Shown here in pieces: positions 41,501 through 50,676 of a stretch of 64,000 bases of DNA; position 1 is the first letter of the stretch; each line of letters opens with the position of its first letter. The translations under genes and the position numbers were made by a program. The notes beneath the pieces were generated by a model, which did no database searches, was not told where the DNA came from, and saw only the letters and a list, made by a program, of their open reading frames with translations. The stretch is from an uncultured Pedosphaera sp. (GTDB lineage: Bacteria; Verrucomicrobiota; Verrucomicrobiia; Limisphaerales; Pedosphaeraceae): contig CAIXFN010000081.1 of the NCBI GenBank assembly GCA_903918755.1, forward strand, positions 186,001 to 250,000, read 5' to 3'.

Positions 41501-42594
41501 GGCAGCCCCCCAAGTTCGTTCTTTTCCCAGAGTTGCCCCAAAGTGTATTCCTCTAACCAGTCTTTGAGCTTGGTCGCATTCTGGCGTTCAAAAAGGGTTT
41601 CACCATCGCGGTGATTGACCACAATTACTTGTTCAGGAGTCAACTCGTCGACCAAAAGCGAGGCTTGCGTGGAAACAATCAACTGCGCGCGCTGAGCGGC
41701 CTCATGAAGGAGACTGGCAAGTAACTTTATGGCGTACGGATGCAATCCTAACTCGGGCTCATCAATAACAATAGTTGCGGCTGGTTTTGGCTGGAGCAGC
41801 AACGTGGCCAAACAAATATAGCGTAAAGTCCCATCTGAAAGTTGGTGAGGATAGTATAATAAATCCGAATAACGATCTTTCCATAACAATTGTGTTTGGC
41901 CCGGAACAACCTCCTTGAGCACAAAAGCGCCAAAGAAGGGAGCCACCTGTCTCACGGTTTCTTCAATCTGGGCGAAGTGCTCGGGATTTGCGGCGCCCAT
42001 GCGCATCAAAAACGCGGCCAGATTGGCGGCGTTGCCCTGCAACACGTCGTTATCCACGATGTTGCACAAGCCCATGACCGGGGCGGAAGGTGAGGTGTCG
42101 TGAAAGTGGTAAACGCGCCAGTCTCGAATTGTCTCGTACACCCATTTCAGGGCCTGAATCTTCTGATAACGAGCGACATTACTTTCCTTGTGTCCACTGC
42201 CTCGGTCATTTTCAACCGCCCCATAATGTGGGCCATCGAACGGCGCCGATTCTTGCGCAAAAAAAAGCGAACGATCATCCGCGGCGCGGAGTGTGAATTT
42301 GTATTCGTTCTTTCCGAATTTCAATTGGGCCTTGAATTCGGGGGTCACTTTCATGCCGCGAAAAAGGAAAGCATCCGCGCGCCCGCGGGCACTGGTGTAA
42401 TTCTGCAGCCCCTTGTTGGGATCCATTAAATTACCAAGCAATTCAAAAAACCGGATAAAGTTGGTCTTGCCCGAGCCGTTAGCGCCGATCAGCACGTTGA
42501 GGCCCCTGCTCAAATCAAAATCCTTGAGTTCTCGGATGGACTTGTACCCCGACAGGGAAATTCGCTCTAATACTCGGCTTGTCTGGGCACCCAT
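41497..42594 (-). CDS. AAA/ABC-type ATPase (RecF/OLD-like) of a two-gene defence-type module
   Basis: 365 residues. Walker A GANGSGKTNFIRFFELLGNL near residue 37, then a D-loop region; an ABC-like signature YYPHQLSDGTLRYICLATLL and Walker B AATIVIDEPELGLHPYAIKL, followed by LIVSTQASLLVDELTPEQVI (H-loop region with Gln where His is common). This is the AAA_21 layout typical of OLD, RloA and PARIS AriA ATPases. It is operonic with the DUF4276 gene (4-nt overlap). Base composition is visibly lower in GC than the flanks, suggesting transfer. Confidence 0.87.
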   Translation of the reverse strand: MGAQTSRVLERISLSGYKSIRELKDFDLSRGLNVLIGANGSGKTNFIRFFELLGNLMDPNKGLQNYTSARGRADAFLFRGMKVTPEFKAQLKFGKNEYKFTLRAADDRSLFFAQESAPFDGPHYGAVENDRGSGHKESNVARYQKIQALKWVYETIRDWRVYHFHDTSPSAPVMGLCNIVDNDVLQGNAANLAAFLMRMGAANPEHFAQIEETVRQVAPFFGAFVLKEVVPGQTQLLWKDRYSDLLYYPHQLSDGTLRYICLATLLLQPKPAATIVIDEPELGLHPYAIKLLASLLHEAAQRAQLIVSTQASLLVDELTPEQVIVVNHRDGETLFERQNATKLKDWLEEYTLGQLWEKNELGGLP

Positions 42595-42598
42595 GGCT

Positions 42599-42784
42599 TC
42601 AGGTTAAGGATTCAAAATCGGTGGTGTCGAACATGTTCTGCGTCGCGTACCCTTGCGGGTGCTCTTGCCGAGCATTACAGATGTATGCGAGGAGGCTTCT
42701 CCGGGTGATCCATTTGTGGATCATGTCCGGATTGCCCCCGCGATGCGCCGCGACCTCGCCCATGGTTGACCAACGTTCTGGCAT
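42599..42784 (-). pseudogene. Degenerate excisionase-type HTH gene
   Basis: From a possible ATG at 42784 the frame reads MPERWSTMGEVAAHRGGNPD and then MIHKWITRRSLLAY. It resembles the excisionase/MerR-like HTH (ERWLSVEEIAAYLGV...IYKWIxxKGLPAH), but the rest (ICNARQEHPQGY onward) has lost the usual wing and GRLWKF segment. It lies 4 nt upstream of the ATPase start and may be a remnant of the gene that accompanied the module. Confidence 0.45.
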
Positions 42785-43440
42785 AATGGCCTTTTCCGAT
42801 GTCTCCCGCTCAAGACGAAACTCGCTGGGAGCCAACAATTTCAGTTTCGCAATTTATCAGAATTGGCCCGAAAGACCAGTGAAATTCCGGATGGATCGAC
42901 GCGGGCGTTCCCTGGAGAAATCGGCCGGCCAGAGCGGTGTCCAAGGAAAATCCGGCAGTCAAACCAGATTGGCAAGGGACGCGCAAGGCTGGTTCTTTTT
43001 AGCCCGAGGGAAACGGTATCTCTTTCGCAATTTAATTCACCCCGTGAAATAAATAGAAATTAGCTGCCCGAATGGTCTCAATCCAATTGGCACCATCCTC
43101 GGATCCATTCCCCTCACGCGCGTTGAACCCGGCATTCGACACCATTGTCCCATACTTGCCACTGTTGGGGAAATTCACGCTTAAATTCCTATGGTAGTAA
43201 TACGTTTCCCCGCCCCCCGTGGTAAACCCATAACGATGGTTGCATACCGTCACGGCAGAATCGTGCACCGGCTGCCCCTTGCGCGGTGGCAGCCGACCTG
43301 GCGCCTCGCCGCCGGCGGGGTGCCCAATTGATAAGCCCCGCCCCAATTTGCCCGGGGACCCTACCAAGGGCGCCCGGGCCGGCTCTTTGACATCTGAATC
43401 AGCGAGTAGTCGTCCACGACGGACTGCGACTGCACCCGGC

Positions 43441-43477
43441 AGGTGGGGGAAGCGCGCCCGCGCGCCTTCCCCCACCT
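43441..43477. repeat. Strong inverted repeat (hairpin)
   Basis: Perfect 12-bp arms AGGTGGGGGAAG (43441-43452) and CTTCCCCCACCT (43466-43477) around a 13-nt GC-only loop. No T run on either side, so not a normal terminator. It directly precedes the first 30-nt direct repeat. Confidence 0.7.
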
Positions 43478-43479
43478 TT

Positions 43480-43631
43480 GTCGCCTTTTAACAAACTTAA
43501 TCCAGTTTCGAGGGTGGAGCTTCCCTGCGCCAGCGAAACCCCGGCGCGAAGTGGTCATTTTTGAGCAGCAAAGGGTCTCGCGCTCCCGCGCGCCCCCCTT
43601 AGTCGCCCTTAAACAAACTTAATCCAGTTTC
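43480..43631. repeat. Pair of 30-nt direct repeats
   Basis: GTCGCCTTTTAACAAACTTA... (43480-43509) and GTCGCCCTTAAACAAACTTA... (43602-43631), both ending ATCCAGTTTC, 122 nt apart. The core TAATCCAGTTTCCCG occurs a third time at 43751-43765. Spacing is irregular and only two full copies exist. Confidence 0.75.
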
Positions 43632-43778
43632 CCGCTCTTGAGTCCATCATTCGCCAAGCCGAAACCTCACCAATACCTCCTGCATCGGTCCCATGAGTTC
43701 TATTGGTCCTATCGGTCCTATTCTCGTACGGTGTCCAGGCTCCGGACACCTAATCCAGTTTCCCGCCCCCAACCACGA

Positions 43779-46148
43779 CTAGCAACACCGGTTCACGCCC
43801 TGAAACCGCCGCTCGGTGACCTCCACATATAATTGTTCCCGGCTCGGTCCCGCGGCTTCCGCCACCGCCTGCCCCGCATGCTCCGAATGGCCGCATGTCG
43901 ACGCCACCGCCAGGCGTTGGGCCCGCTCCAATTGCGCCTCCCCCGAAAGTTCCCGAGCCAGACCAAATCCCAATGCCAGCAATCCCACCACCGGCACGGG
44001 CCGCGCTTCGGCCACCGCGTAACCCGGCAGCCAAACCGTGGGCGATTCCTGCAGGTTCACCCGCCCCCGACGCCGGAGCAACCCGACCCAAGCCCAAAGG
44101 CTCAGGGCCACGATGGCGGTAACCAGCACCAGGAAAAATCCGGTGACCACCGCATCCAGTTCCGCGTTGAAATGTTTGACGCGATTCGTATGCCAGGCCA
44201 CTTCCGCCGCTTGAACGGCCGCCGCAACTCCGCCCGACTGCGCGGCGGTAACGGCTGCTTGCAAAGCGGGTAAACCGTCGTCCAGGACCTTGGCGCCGGA
44301 CAGAAAACCAATGCGGGGATCCGCGTGGAAAATCTTTTCCAAGCCGGCCGTCATGGTCACCGTGAGCAGGACGAGCAAGGGACCGAGCGTCACCCAAGCC
44401 AGCATCGGCCGGCCCTTGGCCGGGGCCGGATCGCGCAACTGCATCTTGAGAATAACGGTGGTGGCCAGACAGAGTGCAATCGTCGCCAGCAGTTGATTGG
44501 CGATGCCAAAAATCGGCCAGAGCGAATTGATGCCACCCAGCGGATCCCGCACGCCCTGGATCAGGAAGTAACCCCAACCGCCCACAATCAACCCGCTCGC
44601 CAGCAGGTTGGCTCCGAAATTCCGGGTGTTGCCCAATGGCTTCCAAAACGTGCCCAACAAGTCCTGCACGAGGTAGCGTCCCACGCGTGTTCCAGCATCC
44701 ATCGTGGTGAGAATGAACAGCGCCTCGAACATGATGGCAAAGTGGTACCACAATCCCAGCCAGCGTCCGTGCGTGACCTGCGAAAAGATGTTGGCCATGC
44801 CCACCGCCAGGGTCGCCGCTCCCCCCGTCCGACCATACAGCGTTTTCTCATGCATCTCGTCAGCCAGGGCACTCATTTGCTCGGGCGTGACCTGGAAACC
44901 CGCCGCCTGCACCTTGGCCACGGTGTTCGCGGCAATCGCCGCCGGCGGGGCGCCGGTAGCCGGGACATTCATGCTGAGGTAAACCCCGGGTTCCAGTGTG
45001 CAGGCGGCAATCAGGGCCATGACGGCCACCAGGGATTCCAGGCACATCGCGCCATAACCCACCGGCCGCGCATAACTCTCCCGCGTCAGGATTTTGGGCG
45101 TGGTGCCGCTGGCAATCAGCGAATGGAAACCAGAGATGGAACCGCACGCGATCGTGATAAAGCAGAAGGGAAAGAGCTTGCCCGCAAACACCAAACCGGA
45201 GCCGTCGATGAATTTCGTGATGGCCGGCATCTTCAACGCCGGGAGGACCAGGAGCACCCCGATCGCCAGGGCCAGGATCGTGCCCAGTTTCATGAAAGTG
45301 CTCAGGTAGTCGCGCGGGGCCAGCAGCAACCACACCGGCAGCACGCTGGCGGCCACGCCATACCCGATGATACCCCAGGCGAGCTGCGGCGCGGTCAGCG
45401 TAAACAGCCCCGCCCAATGCGGGTCCCCATGGACGAACTGCCCGCCCCAGACCGCCAGCAGCAGCAGGACCACGCCAAGGACCGAGGCTTCCAACACCTT
45501 GCCGACCCGGACGTAGCGCAGATAACCGCCCATGAACATCGCAATGGGGATGGTGGCTCCCACTGTAAACACCCCCCAGGGACTCTCCGCCAGCGCTTTC
45601 ACCACCACCAATCCCAGCACCGCCAGCAGGATGATCATGATGGCCAGGATGGCGGTGACCGCGAACGCCCCCGCCACTGGATTAAGTTCCTCCTTCACCA
45701 TCTGCCCGAGCGACTTCCCATTCCGGCGCAATGAACAAAACAAAATGACGAAGTCCTGCACCGCCCCGCCTAGGACCACCCCGATCAGGATCCAGATCGC
45801 CCCCGGCAAATAACCAAACTGGGCGGCCAGCACCGGACCCACCAGCGGCCCCGGACCGGAGATGGCCGCGAAATGATGACCGAAGACGATGAACCGATTC
45901 GTTTTCACAAAATCCCGGCCATCATCGTTCACCTCACAGGGCGTGGCGCGGCGGTCATCCAGCATCAGCACCCGGACCGCAATCCACTTGGAATAAAACC
46001 GGTAGCCGATGGCATACGTGCAAACCGCGGCGATCAGTAGATAGGCGGAATTCACCGGAGCACCGCGCTCGATCGCGAGCACGGCATAGGCCCCCGCCCC
46101 GGCCAACGACAACAGCAGCCAGAGCAGGACGGAAATGGGCTTCTTCAT
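43779..46148 (-). CDS. cstA: CstA-family carbon starvation / pyruvate-peptide transporter
   Basis: 789 residues from the ATG at 46148 (MKKPISVLLWLLLSLAGAGA); the upstream ATG at 46223 lies inside the regulator gene. Many membrane helices carry the family motifs: YRFYSKWIAVRVLMLDDRRATP, DFVKTNRFIVFGHHFAAISG, GPGPLVGPVLAAQFGYLPGA, GGAVQDFVILFCSLRRNGKS and PFCFITIACGSISGFHSLIA. CstA/BtsT proteins import pyruvate or peptides under carbon limitation. The C-terminal 100 residues extend past the core. Preceded by an XRE-cupin regulator gene (4-nt gap), which probably controls it. Confidence 0.94.
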   Translation of the reverse strand: MKKPISVLLWLLLSLAGAGAYAVLAIERGAPVNSAYLLIAAVCTYAIGYRFYSKWIAVRVLMLDDRRATPCEVNDDGRDFVKTNRFIVFGHHFAAISGPGPLVGPVLAAQFGYLPGAIWILIGVVLGGAVQDFVILFCSLRRNGKSLGQMVKEELNPVAGAFAVTAILAIMIILLAVLGLVVVKALAESPWGVFTVGATIPIAMFMGGYLRYVRVGKVLEASVLGVVLLLLAVWGGQFVHGDPHWAGLFTLTAPQLAWGIIGYGVAASVLPVWLLLAPRDYLSTFMKLGTILALAIGVLLVLPALKMPAITKFIDGSGLVFAGKLFPFCFITIACGSISGFHSLIASGTTPKILTRESYARPVGYGAMCLESLVAVMALIAACTLEPGVYLSMNVPATGAPPAAIAANTVAKVQAAGFQVTPEQMSALADEMHEKTLYGRTGGAATLAVGMANIFSQVTHGRWLGLWYHFAIMFEALFILTTMDAGTRVGRYLVQDLLGTFWKPLGNTRNFGANLLASGLIVGGWGYFLIQGVRDPLGGINSLWPIFGIANQLLATIALCLATTVILKMQLRDPAPAKGRPMLAWVTLGPLLVLLTVTMTAGLEKIFHADPRIGFLSGAKVLDDGLPALQAAVTAAQSGGVAAAVQAAEVAWHTNRVKHFNAELDAVVTGFFLVLVTAIVALSLWAWVGLLRRRGRVNLQESPTVWLPGYAVAEARPVPVVGLLALGFGLARELSGEAQLERAQRLAVASTCGHSEHAGQAVAEAAGPSREQLYVEVTERRFQGVNRCC

Positions 46149-46152
46149 CGGC

Positions 46153-46770
46153 TTAGCGGTAAATGTCCACGAGCGACACCAGGGCCTCCCCCTTGCCGAT
46201 ATTAATGATGGCGTGCGGCACATCGGCGCGGTAGCTCACCGAGTCGCCGCGTTCCAGATCCTCGGCATCCTCCGCCGATTGCACCCGCACCCGGCCGCTT
46301 TGCACCGTCAGGAATTCGCGCGTCCCGGCGAAGTGCGGCGCACTCCGCAACGCCCCGCCTTCTTTGAGTTGCACCTCATAGAACTCGACATCTTTTTCGA
46401 GATTCAACGGCGAAAGCGTTCGGATCTGGCAATCCTGGTCCGACCGGTAATGGTACGCCCGGTCATTCGCCCGGATGACGACAATGGAGGACATGGCCCC
46501 CGGCGTTTCCACAAACTCCCCGAGGGACATGCCAAAAGCGCGCGCGATCCGGAACGCCACCGCCAGCGTGGGGTTGGCCTGGTTGCGCTCAATCTGGCTC
46601 AGCATCGAGCGGCTCACACCAGAGGCATTCGCCAGCGTGTCCAGCGACCAACCCCGCTCGGCGCGGAGATGTTTGAGCCGACGGCAAAGCTGCTCGCCCG
46701 CCCATTCCCCGGCGGGATGGGCTACCGGGGTCGCGGGGGGCGGGGTACGGGTTGTTTTCGAGGCGGGCAT
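46153..46770 (-). CDS. XRE-family regulator with cupin domain
   Basis: 205 residues. HTH_3 at about 32-88 (LRAERGWSLDTLANASGVSR, SMLSQIERNQANPTLAVAFR) and a C-terminal cupin at about 115-205 (HFAGTREFLTVQSGRVRVQS, GDSVSYRADVPHAIINIGKG). This is the SutR/PuuR-like type, in which the cupin binds a small effector. The Pro/Thr-rich first 25 residues are probably disordered. It is 4 nt upstream of cstA and in the same direction, so it likely regulates its own operon and the transporter. Effector unknown. Confidence 0.9.
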   Translation of the reverse strand: MPASKTTRTPPPATPVAHPAGEWAGEQLCRRLKHLRAERGWSLDTLANASGVSRSMLSQIERNQANPTLAVAFRIARAFGMSLGEFVETPGAMSSIVVIRANDRAYHYRSDQDCQIRTLSPLNLEKDVEFYEVQLKEGGALRSAPHFAGTREFLTVQSGRVRVQSAEDAEDLERGDSVSYRADVPHAIINIGKGEALVSLVDIYR

Positions 46771-46868
46771 ACGCTTTCGTTTAATATACCGGAAATTCTT
46801 CTTGCAAATTGTACGGCTTTGTATTTAGCTACCAGTGATTCTTCTGGAACTGTAGGATCACTGGCCTT

Positions 46869-46921
46869 CCGGCGACCCAAGCCGCCGGCACCGGAATCCT
46901 CCCGCAGTACCAATCTGCGGG
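46869..46921 (+). promoter_or_regulatory. Two leader hairpins before tdh
   Basis: Stems CCGGCG...CGCCGG (46869-46888) and CCCGCAG...CTGCGGG (46901-46921) occupy the last 70 nt before the tdh ATG at 46940. No T run and no known riboswitch core, so their role is open. The rest of the 169-bp gap holds nothing I recognise. Confidence 0.3.
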
Positions 46922-46939
46922 TGCGGTAAATGAATTTAT

Positions 46940-47965
46940 ATGAAAGCACTGGTTAAAAGCAAAGCAGAACCGGGATTGTGGTTGGCCGATGTGCCGGAAC
47001 CCGTCATCGGCCTCAACGACGTGCTCATCAAAGTGGACCGTACCGGCATCTGCGGCACGGACATCCACATTTACAAATGGGACGCCTGGGCGCGGAAAAC
47101 CATCCCGGTTCCCATGGTGGTGGGTCACGAATTCGTCGGCGAGATCGTCGCCGTCGGCTCCAACGTAAAGGACTTTTTCCCGGGTGAGATCGTCAGTGGC
47201 GAAGGCCACGTGGTCTGCGGCCGCTGCCGGAACTGCCTCGCCGGACGCCGCCACCTGTGCAAGGACACCCAGGGCATTGGCGTCAACCGCTCCGGCGCTT
47301 TCGCTGAGTACATCGCCCTGCCCATGACCAATGTCTGGCACCATAATGAGGGCATTGATCGCGATATCGCCTCGATTTTTGATCCCTTCGGCAATGCCGT
47401 CCACACCGCCCTGACCTTCCCGGTGCTCGGCGAGGATGTGCTGATCACCGGCGCCGGTCCCATCGGGATCATGGGCGCCGCCATCGCCCGGCATGCCGGG
47501 GCGCGCTTCGTGGTGATCACGGATGTGAATCCTTACCGGTTGGAACTGGCCCGCAAGATGAAAGTAACCCGCGCCGTGGATGTGCGCACCACCAGCCTGG
47601 CGGACGTGCAGAAGGAACTCGGTATGGCCGAAGGCTTTGACGTGGGCCTCGAGATGTCGGGCAACGCCGCCGCCTTCCGTGACATGATCGCGAACATGAG
47701 CCACGGCGGCAAAATCGCCATGTTGGGAATTCCTGAAAAGGAGATGGCCATCGACTGGAATGCCGTCGTGTTTAGCATGCTGACGATCAAGGGCATTTAC
47801 GGCCGCGAAATGTACGAAACCTGGTACAAAATGAGCGTCATGCTCCAGAGCGGCCTGGACATCAGCCCGGTGATCACCCACCGGTTCCACTATACCGAAT
47901 TCCAAAAAGGCTTTGACGCCATGCTTTCGGGCGAATCCGGCAAGGTGATTTTGAAGTGGAGCTAA
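46940..47965 (+). CDS. tdh: L-threonine 3-dehydrogenase
   Basis: 341 residues, the same length as E. coli Tdh. A zinc alcohol-dehydrogenase fold that oxidises threonine to 2-amino-3-ketobutyrate with NAD. Catalytic zinc site [17 protein letters not shown] and [12 protein letters not shown]; structural zinc Cys in [42 protein letters not shown] and the NAD motif [13 protein letters not shown]; ending VILKWS. Kbl, which uses its product, is two genes downstream in the same direction. First gene of a four-gene run with gaps of 13-21 nt. Confidence 0.96.
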   Translation: MKALVKSKAEPGLWLADVPEPVIGLNDVLIKVDRTGICGTDIHIYKWDAWARKTIPVPMVVGHEFVGEIVAVGSNVKDFFPGEIVSGEGHVVCGRCRNCLAGRRHLCKDTQGIGVNRSGAFAEYIALPMTNVWHHNEGIDRDIASIFDPFGNAVHTALTFPVLGEDVLITGAGPIGIMGAAIARHAGARFVVITDVNPYRLELARKMKVTRAVDVRTTSLADVQKELGMAEGFDVGLEMSGNAAAFRDMIANMSHGGKIAMLGIPEKEMAIDWNAVVFSMLTIKGIYGREMYETWYKMSVMLQSGLDISPVITHRFHYTEFQKGFDAMLSGESGKVILKWS

Positions 47966-47986
47966 ACACCCCGCCAAACCCCTCCC

Positions 47987-49450
47987 ATGGCCAATCCCCA
48001 TCTCCCCACCGTCCCGGCGCATCCGCCGGGTAAAACAATTGGCCGGGCTGCTCACCTTCCCCAGTCCGTTTCGGCTGGGGTGAGGTCGGGAGAGAGGAGT
48101 CACCACCGTTCCCCGCCGGGCGCGCACCTGGCGCTCCATTTGGAACGATCTCCTCTCCCCCGCCTCCTGGGTTTGACGGCCGCGCTGATCTTGCTTCTGG
48201 CCGCGCTGCTGCCGACCCGGAGCTCCGCGACCCCGGTGAGCATCCCCGCCTTCACTGCCTATCTCGATCCCGATTTTGAAAGCGCCCGGGTCTCCCAGCG
48301 CTCCGGCCTGACGGGTTGGCGTGACCCCCAGCAAAGTGTGCTCTGGTTCGGCCAGTTTGACGGCGCCGGCTCGATCACCTGTTCGGTCACCCTCCGCCTC
48401 AAGGCGGATGCGGTGAGCAAACTGCGACTCACCGTGGGCGGCACCTCCCATGACGCCGAAGTGAAGGGTGGCGGCGCGGAGCCAGTCACCGCTGCGTTTG
48501 GCGAATTTCCCATTCCGGGCGCGGGTTATCAAAAGTTCCAATTGCAGTCCCTGAACGCGGCCGGACAACCGTTCGGTGATCTCGAAGCGCTTGTGCTGGA
48601 CGGACCGTCCGCAGCAACGGCCCATTTCAATCTGAAACCTCGCCGCAATGCCGCCTCCGTCCATCTTGCCTATCCCGTCCCGGCGGGAACCAACGTCGCG
48701 GCTTTTTATTGCGAAATGACCGGGGTGGACGAACCGCTCTACACCTACTATATGGCCTGCGGCTGGCATCGCGGCTACTTCGGAATGCAAATTAACAGCC
48801 CCACCGAACGACGCATTATTTTCAGCGTGTGGGACAGCGGCAACGAAGGGGTCAGCCGCTCCCGGGTGGATCCCACCAATCGGGTTGCGCTGCTGGCCAA
48901 GGGCAATGGCGTGGAGGCCGGGGATTTCGGCAACGAAGGCACCGGCGGTCACAGCCATCTGGTCTTTAACTGGAAAACCGGTGAGCGCCAGCGCTTCCTC
49001 GTCACCGCGCAACCCACGAACGGCACTTACACCGTCTTTTCGGGTTACTATTTTCATCCTGAACAGAAATCCTGGATGCTGATCTCCAGTTGGCGCGCGC
49101 CACGGGATGGCGGCTGGCTGCATGGCCTCTACAGCTTCAGCGAGAATTTTGGCGGCGACAACGGCCACCTCCGCCGCAAAGCGCTTTACGGCAACCAATG
49201 GATCCGCACCCCCGCTGGTGAGTGGATTGAACTGTCTGGCGCCACCTTCAGCCATGATCCCACGGGTCGTTCTGATCGTCTGGACCGCTTCATGGGCGTG
49301 GAAAACGGACAATTCTTCCTGAGCCATGGCGGGTTCGGCCCCGGGTTTACCAAGTTTGGTGATTTGTTCCACCGTCCCGCCCTCGGCCAACCGCCGGCGG
49401 ATCTCGTGAATTTTGTCCCCCCGGCCGGCAACCCTTTCATCCCCAAATAA
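47987..49450 (+). CDS. Secreted DUF3472 protein (with DUF5077-like N-terminal part)
   Basis: 487 residues from the ATG at 47987. The signal peptide lies late, at about 60-82 ([20 protein letters not shown]), because the first 55 residues are encoded by a hairpin repeat; a TTG at 48173 could be the real start. A lectin-like beta domain (about 85-210; [20 protein letters not shown]) is followed by the DUF3472 domain (about 225-460) with [54 protein letters not shown] and [17 protein letters not shown]3472 proteins are extracellular and of unknown activity, often near glycan genes. It sits between tdh and kbl, an odd place for a secreted protein. Confidence 0.82.
   Translation: MANPHLPTVPAHPPGKTIGRAAHLPQSVSAGVRSGERSHHRSPPGAHLALHLERSPLPRLLGLTAALILLLAALLPTRSSATPVSIPAFTAYLDPDFESARVSQRSGLTGWRDPQQSVLWFGQFDGAGSITCSVTLRLKADAVSKLRLTVGGTSHDAEVKGGGAEPVTAAFGEFPIPGAGYQKFQLQSLNAAGQPFGDLEALVLDGPSAATAHFNLKPRRNAASVHLAYPVPAGTNVAAFYCEMTGVDEPLYTYYMACGWHRGYFGMQINSPTERRIIFSVWDSGNEGVSRSRVDPTNRVALLAKGNGVEAGDFGNEGTGGHSHLVFNWKTGERQRFLVTAQPTNGTYTVFSGYYFHPEQKSWMLISSWRAPRDGGWLHGLYSFSENFGGDNGHLRRKALYGNQWIRTPAGEWIELSGATFSHDPTGRSDRLDRFMGVENGQFFLSHGGFGPGFTKFGDLFHRPALGQPPADLVNFVPPAGNPFIPK
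48051..48160. repeat. Hairpin repeat inside the DUF3472 5' region
   Basis: CTCACCTTCCCCAG...CTGGGGTGAG (48051-48084) forms a long stem, and GAGAGGAG (48092-48099) pairs with CTCCTCTC (48150-48157). It has the form of a dispersed intergenic element now read as codons 22-58 of the gene. Confidence 0.5.
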
Positions 49451-49463
49451 CCCCACCGTTATT

Positions 49464-50657
49464 ATGTTTGGCCCCCTGCAAGCGCATCTCACCGCCCAAC
49501 TCGCCGCCATCCGCGCGGCCGGTACTTACAAAACGGAACGCCGCATTCAATCGCCGCAGGGCGCCCATGTGCGCGTGGGGGACGGCGCACCTGTCATCAA
49601 CCTGTGTGCCAACAATTACCTCGGCCTGTCCCAACATCCCGAGGTCCGGGCGGCGGCCCACGCCGGCCTCGACCAATGGGGCTATGGGCTTTCGTCCGTC
49701 CGCTTCATTTGCGGCACCCAGACTCCCCACCAGGCGTTGGAACGTAAACTGAGCGAGTTCCTGGGCACCGAGGACACGATTCTCTACGGCTCCTGCTTTG
49801 ATGCCAACGGCGGATTATTCGAAACGCTCCTGGGTGAAGGCGATGCCATCATTTCCGACGAGTTAAATCACGCCAGCATCATCGATGGCGTGCGGCTCTG
49901 CAAAGCGGACCGTTACCGCTACAAAAACAACGACATGGCGGACCTCGAAGCAAAGCTCGTGGAAGCCCAGGGAGCCCGCTTCCGCCTAATCGCCACCGAC
50001 GGCGTGTTCTCCATGGACGGCTACATCGCCAACCTGCCGGCCATTTGCGATCTCGCGGAAAAGTATAACGCCATCGTCATGGTGGATGATTCCCACGCCG
50101 TGGGTTTCATGGGCAAACGCGGTCGCGGCACCCACGAATTCCACCAGGTCATGGGCCGCGTGGACATCCTCACCGGCACCCTGGGCAAGTCCCTCGGCGG
50201 CGCCAGTGGCGGCTACACCAGTGGCCGCAAGGAAATCATCGAATACTTGCGTCAGCGTTCCCGCCCTTACTTGTTCTCGAACAGCGTGCCGCCCGTTATT
50301 GTGGCCGCTTCCCTCAAAGCCCTCGATTTGCTCACCGCCTCCCCGGAATTGCGCGACCAACTCGAAGCCAATACCCGATTCTTCCGCGACGGCATGAGCC
50401 AGGTTGGTTACCGCTTGCTCCCTGGCGAACATCCCATCGTGCCCATCATGCTCGGCGACGCCGCCCTCGCGACCCGTGTGGCGGATGCCATGCTGGCCAA
50501 GGGCGTTTACGTCATCGGTTTCTCCTACCCCGTCGTCCCCCAGGGCAAGGCCCGCATCCGCACCCAGATTTCCGCCGCCCACACCCGGGAAGACCTGACT
50601 TTCGCGATCGCCAAGTTTGCCGAGGTCAAACAGGAATTGGGTATTCCCAGCGTTTGA
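49464..50657 (+). CDS. kbl: 2-amino-3-ketobutyrate CoA ligase (glycine C-acetyltransferase)
   Basis: 397 residues from the ATG at 49464 ([20 protein letters not shown]); E. coli Kbl has 398. A PLP enzyme of the alpha-oxoamine synthase family that splits 2-amino-3-ketobutyrate with CoA into glycine and acetyl-CoA. Motifs: [75 protein letters not shown] and the PLP-lysine motif [18 protein letters not shown]. It works with Tdh encoded upstream; the DUF3472 gene lies between (13 nt gap). Confidence 0.96.
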   Translation: MFGPLQAHLTAQLAAIRAAGTYKTERRIQSPQGAHVRVGDGAPVINLCANNYLGLSQHPEVRAAAHAGLDQWGYGLSSVRFICGTQTPHQALERKLSEFLGTEDTILYGSCFDANGGLFETLLGEGDAIISDELNHASIIDGVRLCKADRYRYKNNDMADLEAKLVEAQGARFRLIATDGVFSMDGYIANLPAICDLAEKYNAIVMVDDSHAVGFMGKRGRGTHEFHQVMGRVDILTGTLGKSLGGASGGYTSGRKEIIEYLRQRSRPYLFSNSVPPVIVAASLKALDLLTASPELRDQLEANTRFFRDGMSQVGYRLLPGEHPIVPIMLGDAALATRVADAMLAKGVYVIGFSYPVVPQGKARIRTQISAAHTREDLTFAIAKFAEVKQELGIPSV

Positions 50658-50676
50658 TCGGCACGACCGCATTTCT

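Larger units (their letters stand above)
42785..43778. other. Gene-poor end of the accessory island
   Basis: No gene I can support in nearly 1 kb. On the minus strand at 43032-43260 a frame with protein-like composition (GFTTGGGETYYYHRNLSVNF, then GTMVSNAGFN) could be the decayed end of a secreted protein, but the family is not recognised. A long GC hairpin lies at 43441-43477, two 30-nt direct repeats at 43480 and 43602, a degenerate 10-nt repeat (TCTATTGG / TCCTATCGG / TCCTATTC) near 43699-43723, and a small stem GTGTCC/GGACAC at 43731-43749 downstream of cstA. Confidence 0.5.

Noticed and set aside
43032-43475. Complete 147-residue gene on the minus strand
   Set aside because: The first half is low-complexity Gly/Ala/Arg over GC-rich repeats; only the last 75 residues look protein-like. 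Kept only as a possible remnant.
43480-43765. CRISPR array
   Set aside because: Only two full repeats and one partial, uneven spacing, and no cas gene in the window.
46771-46939. Glycine riboswitch before tdh
   Set aside because: Two simple hairpins are present, but no glycine aptamer pattern can be seen.
46829-49510. Open frame of 893 codons on the minus strand
   Set aside because: It runs antisense to tdh and the DUF3472 gene, both well supported. Composition is typical of a shadow frame.
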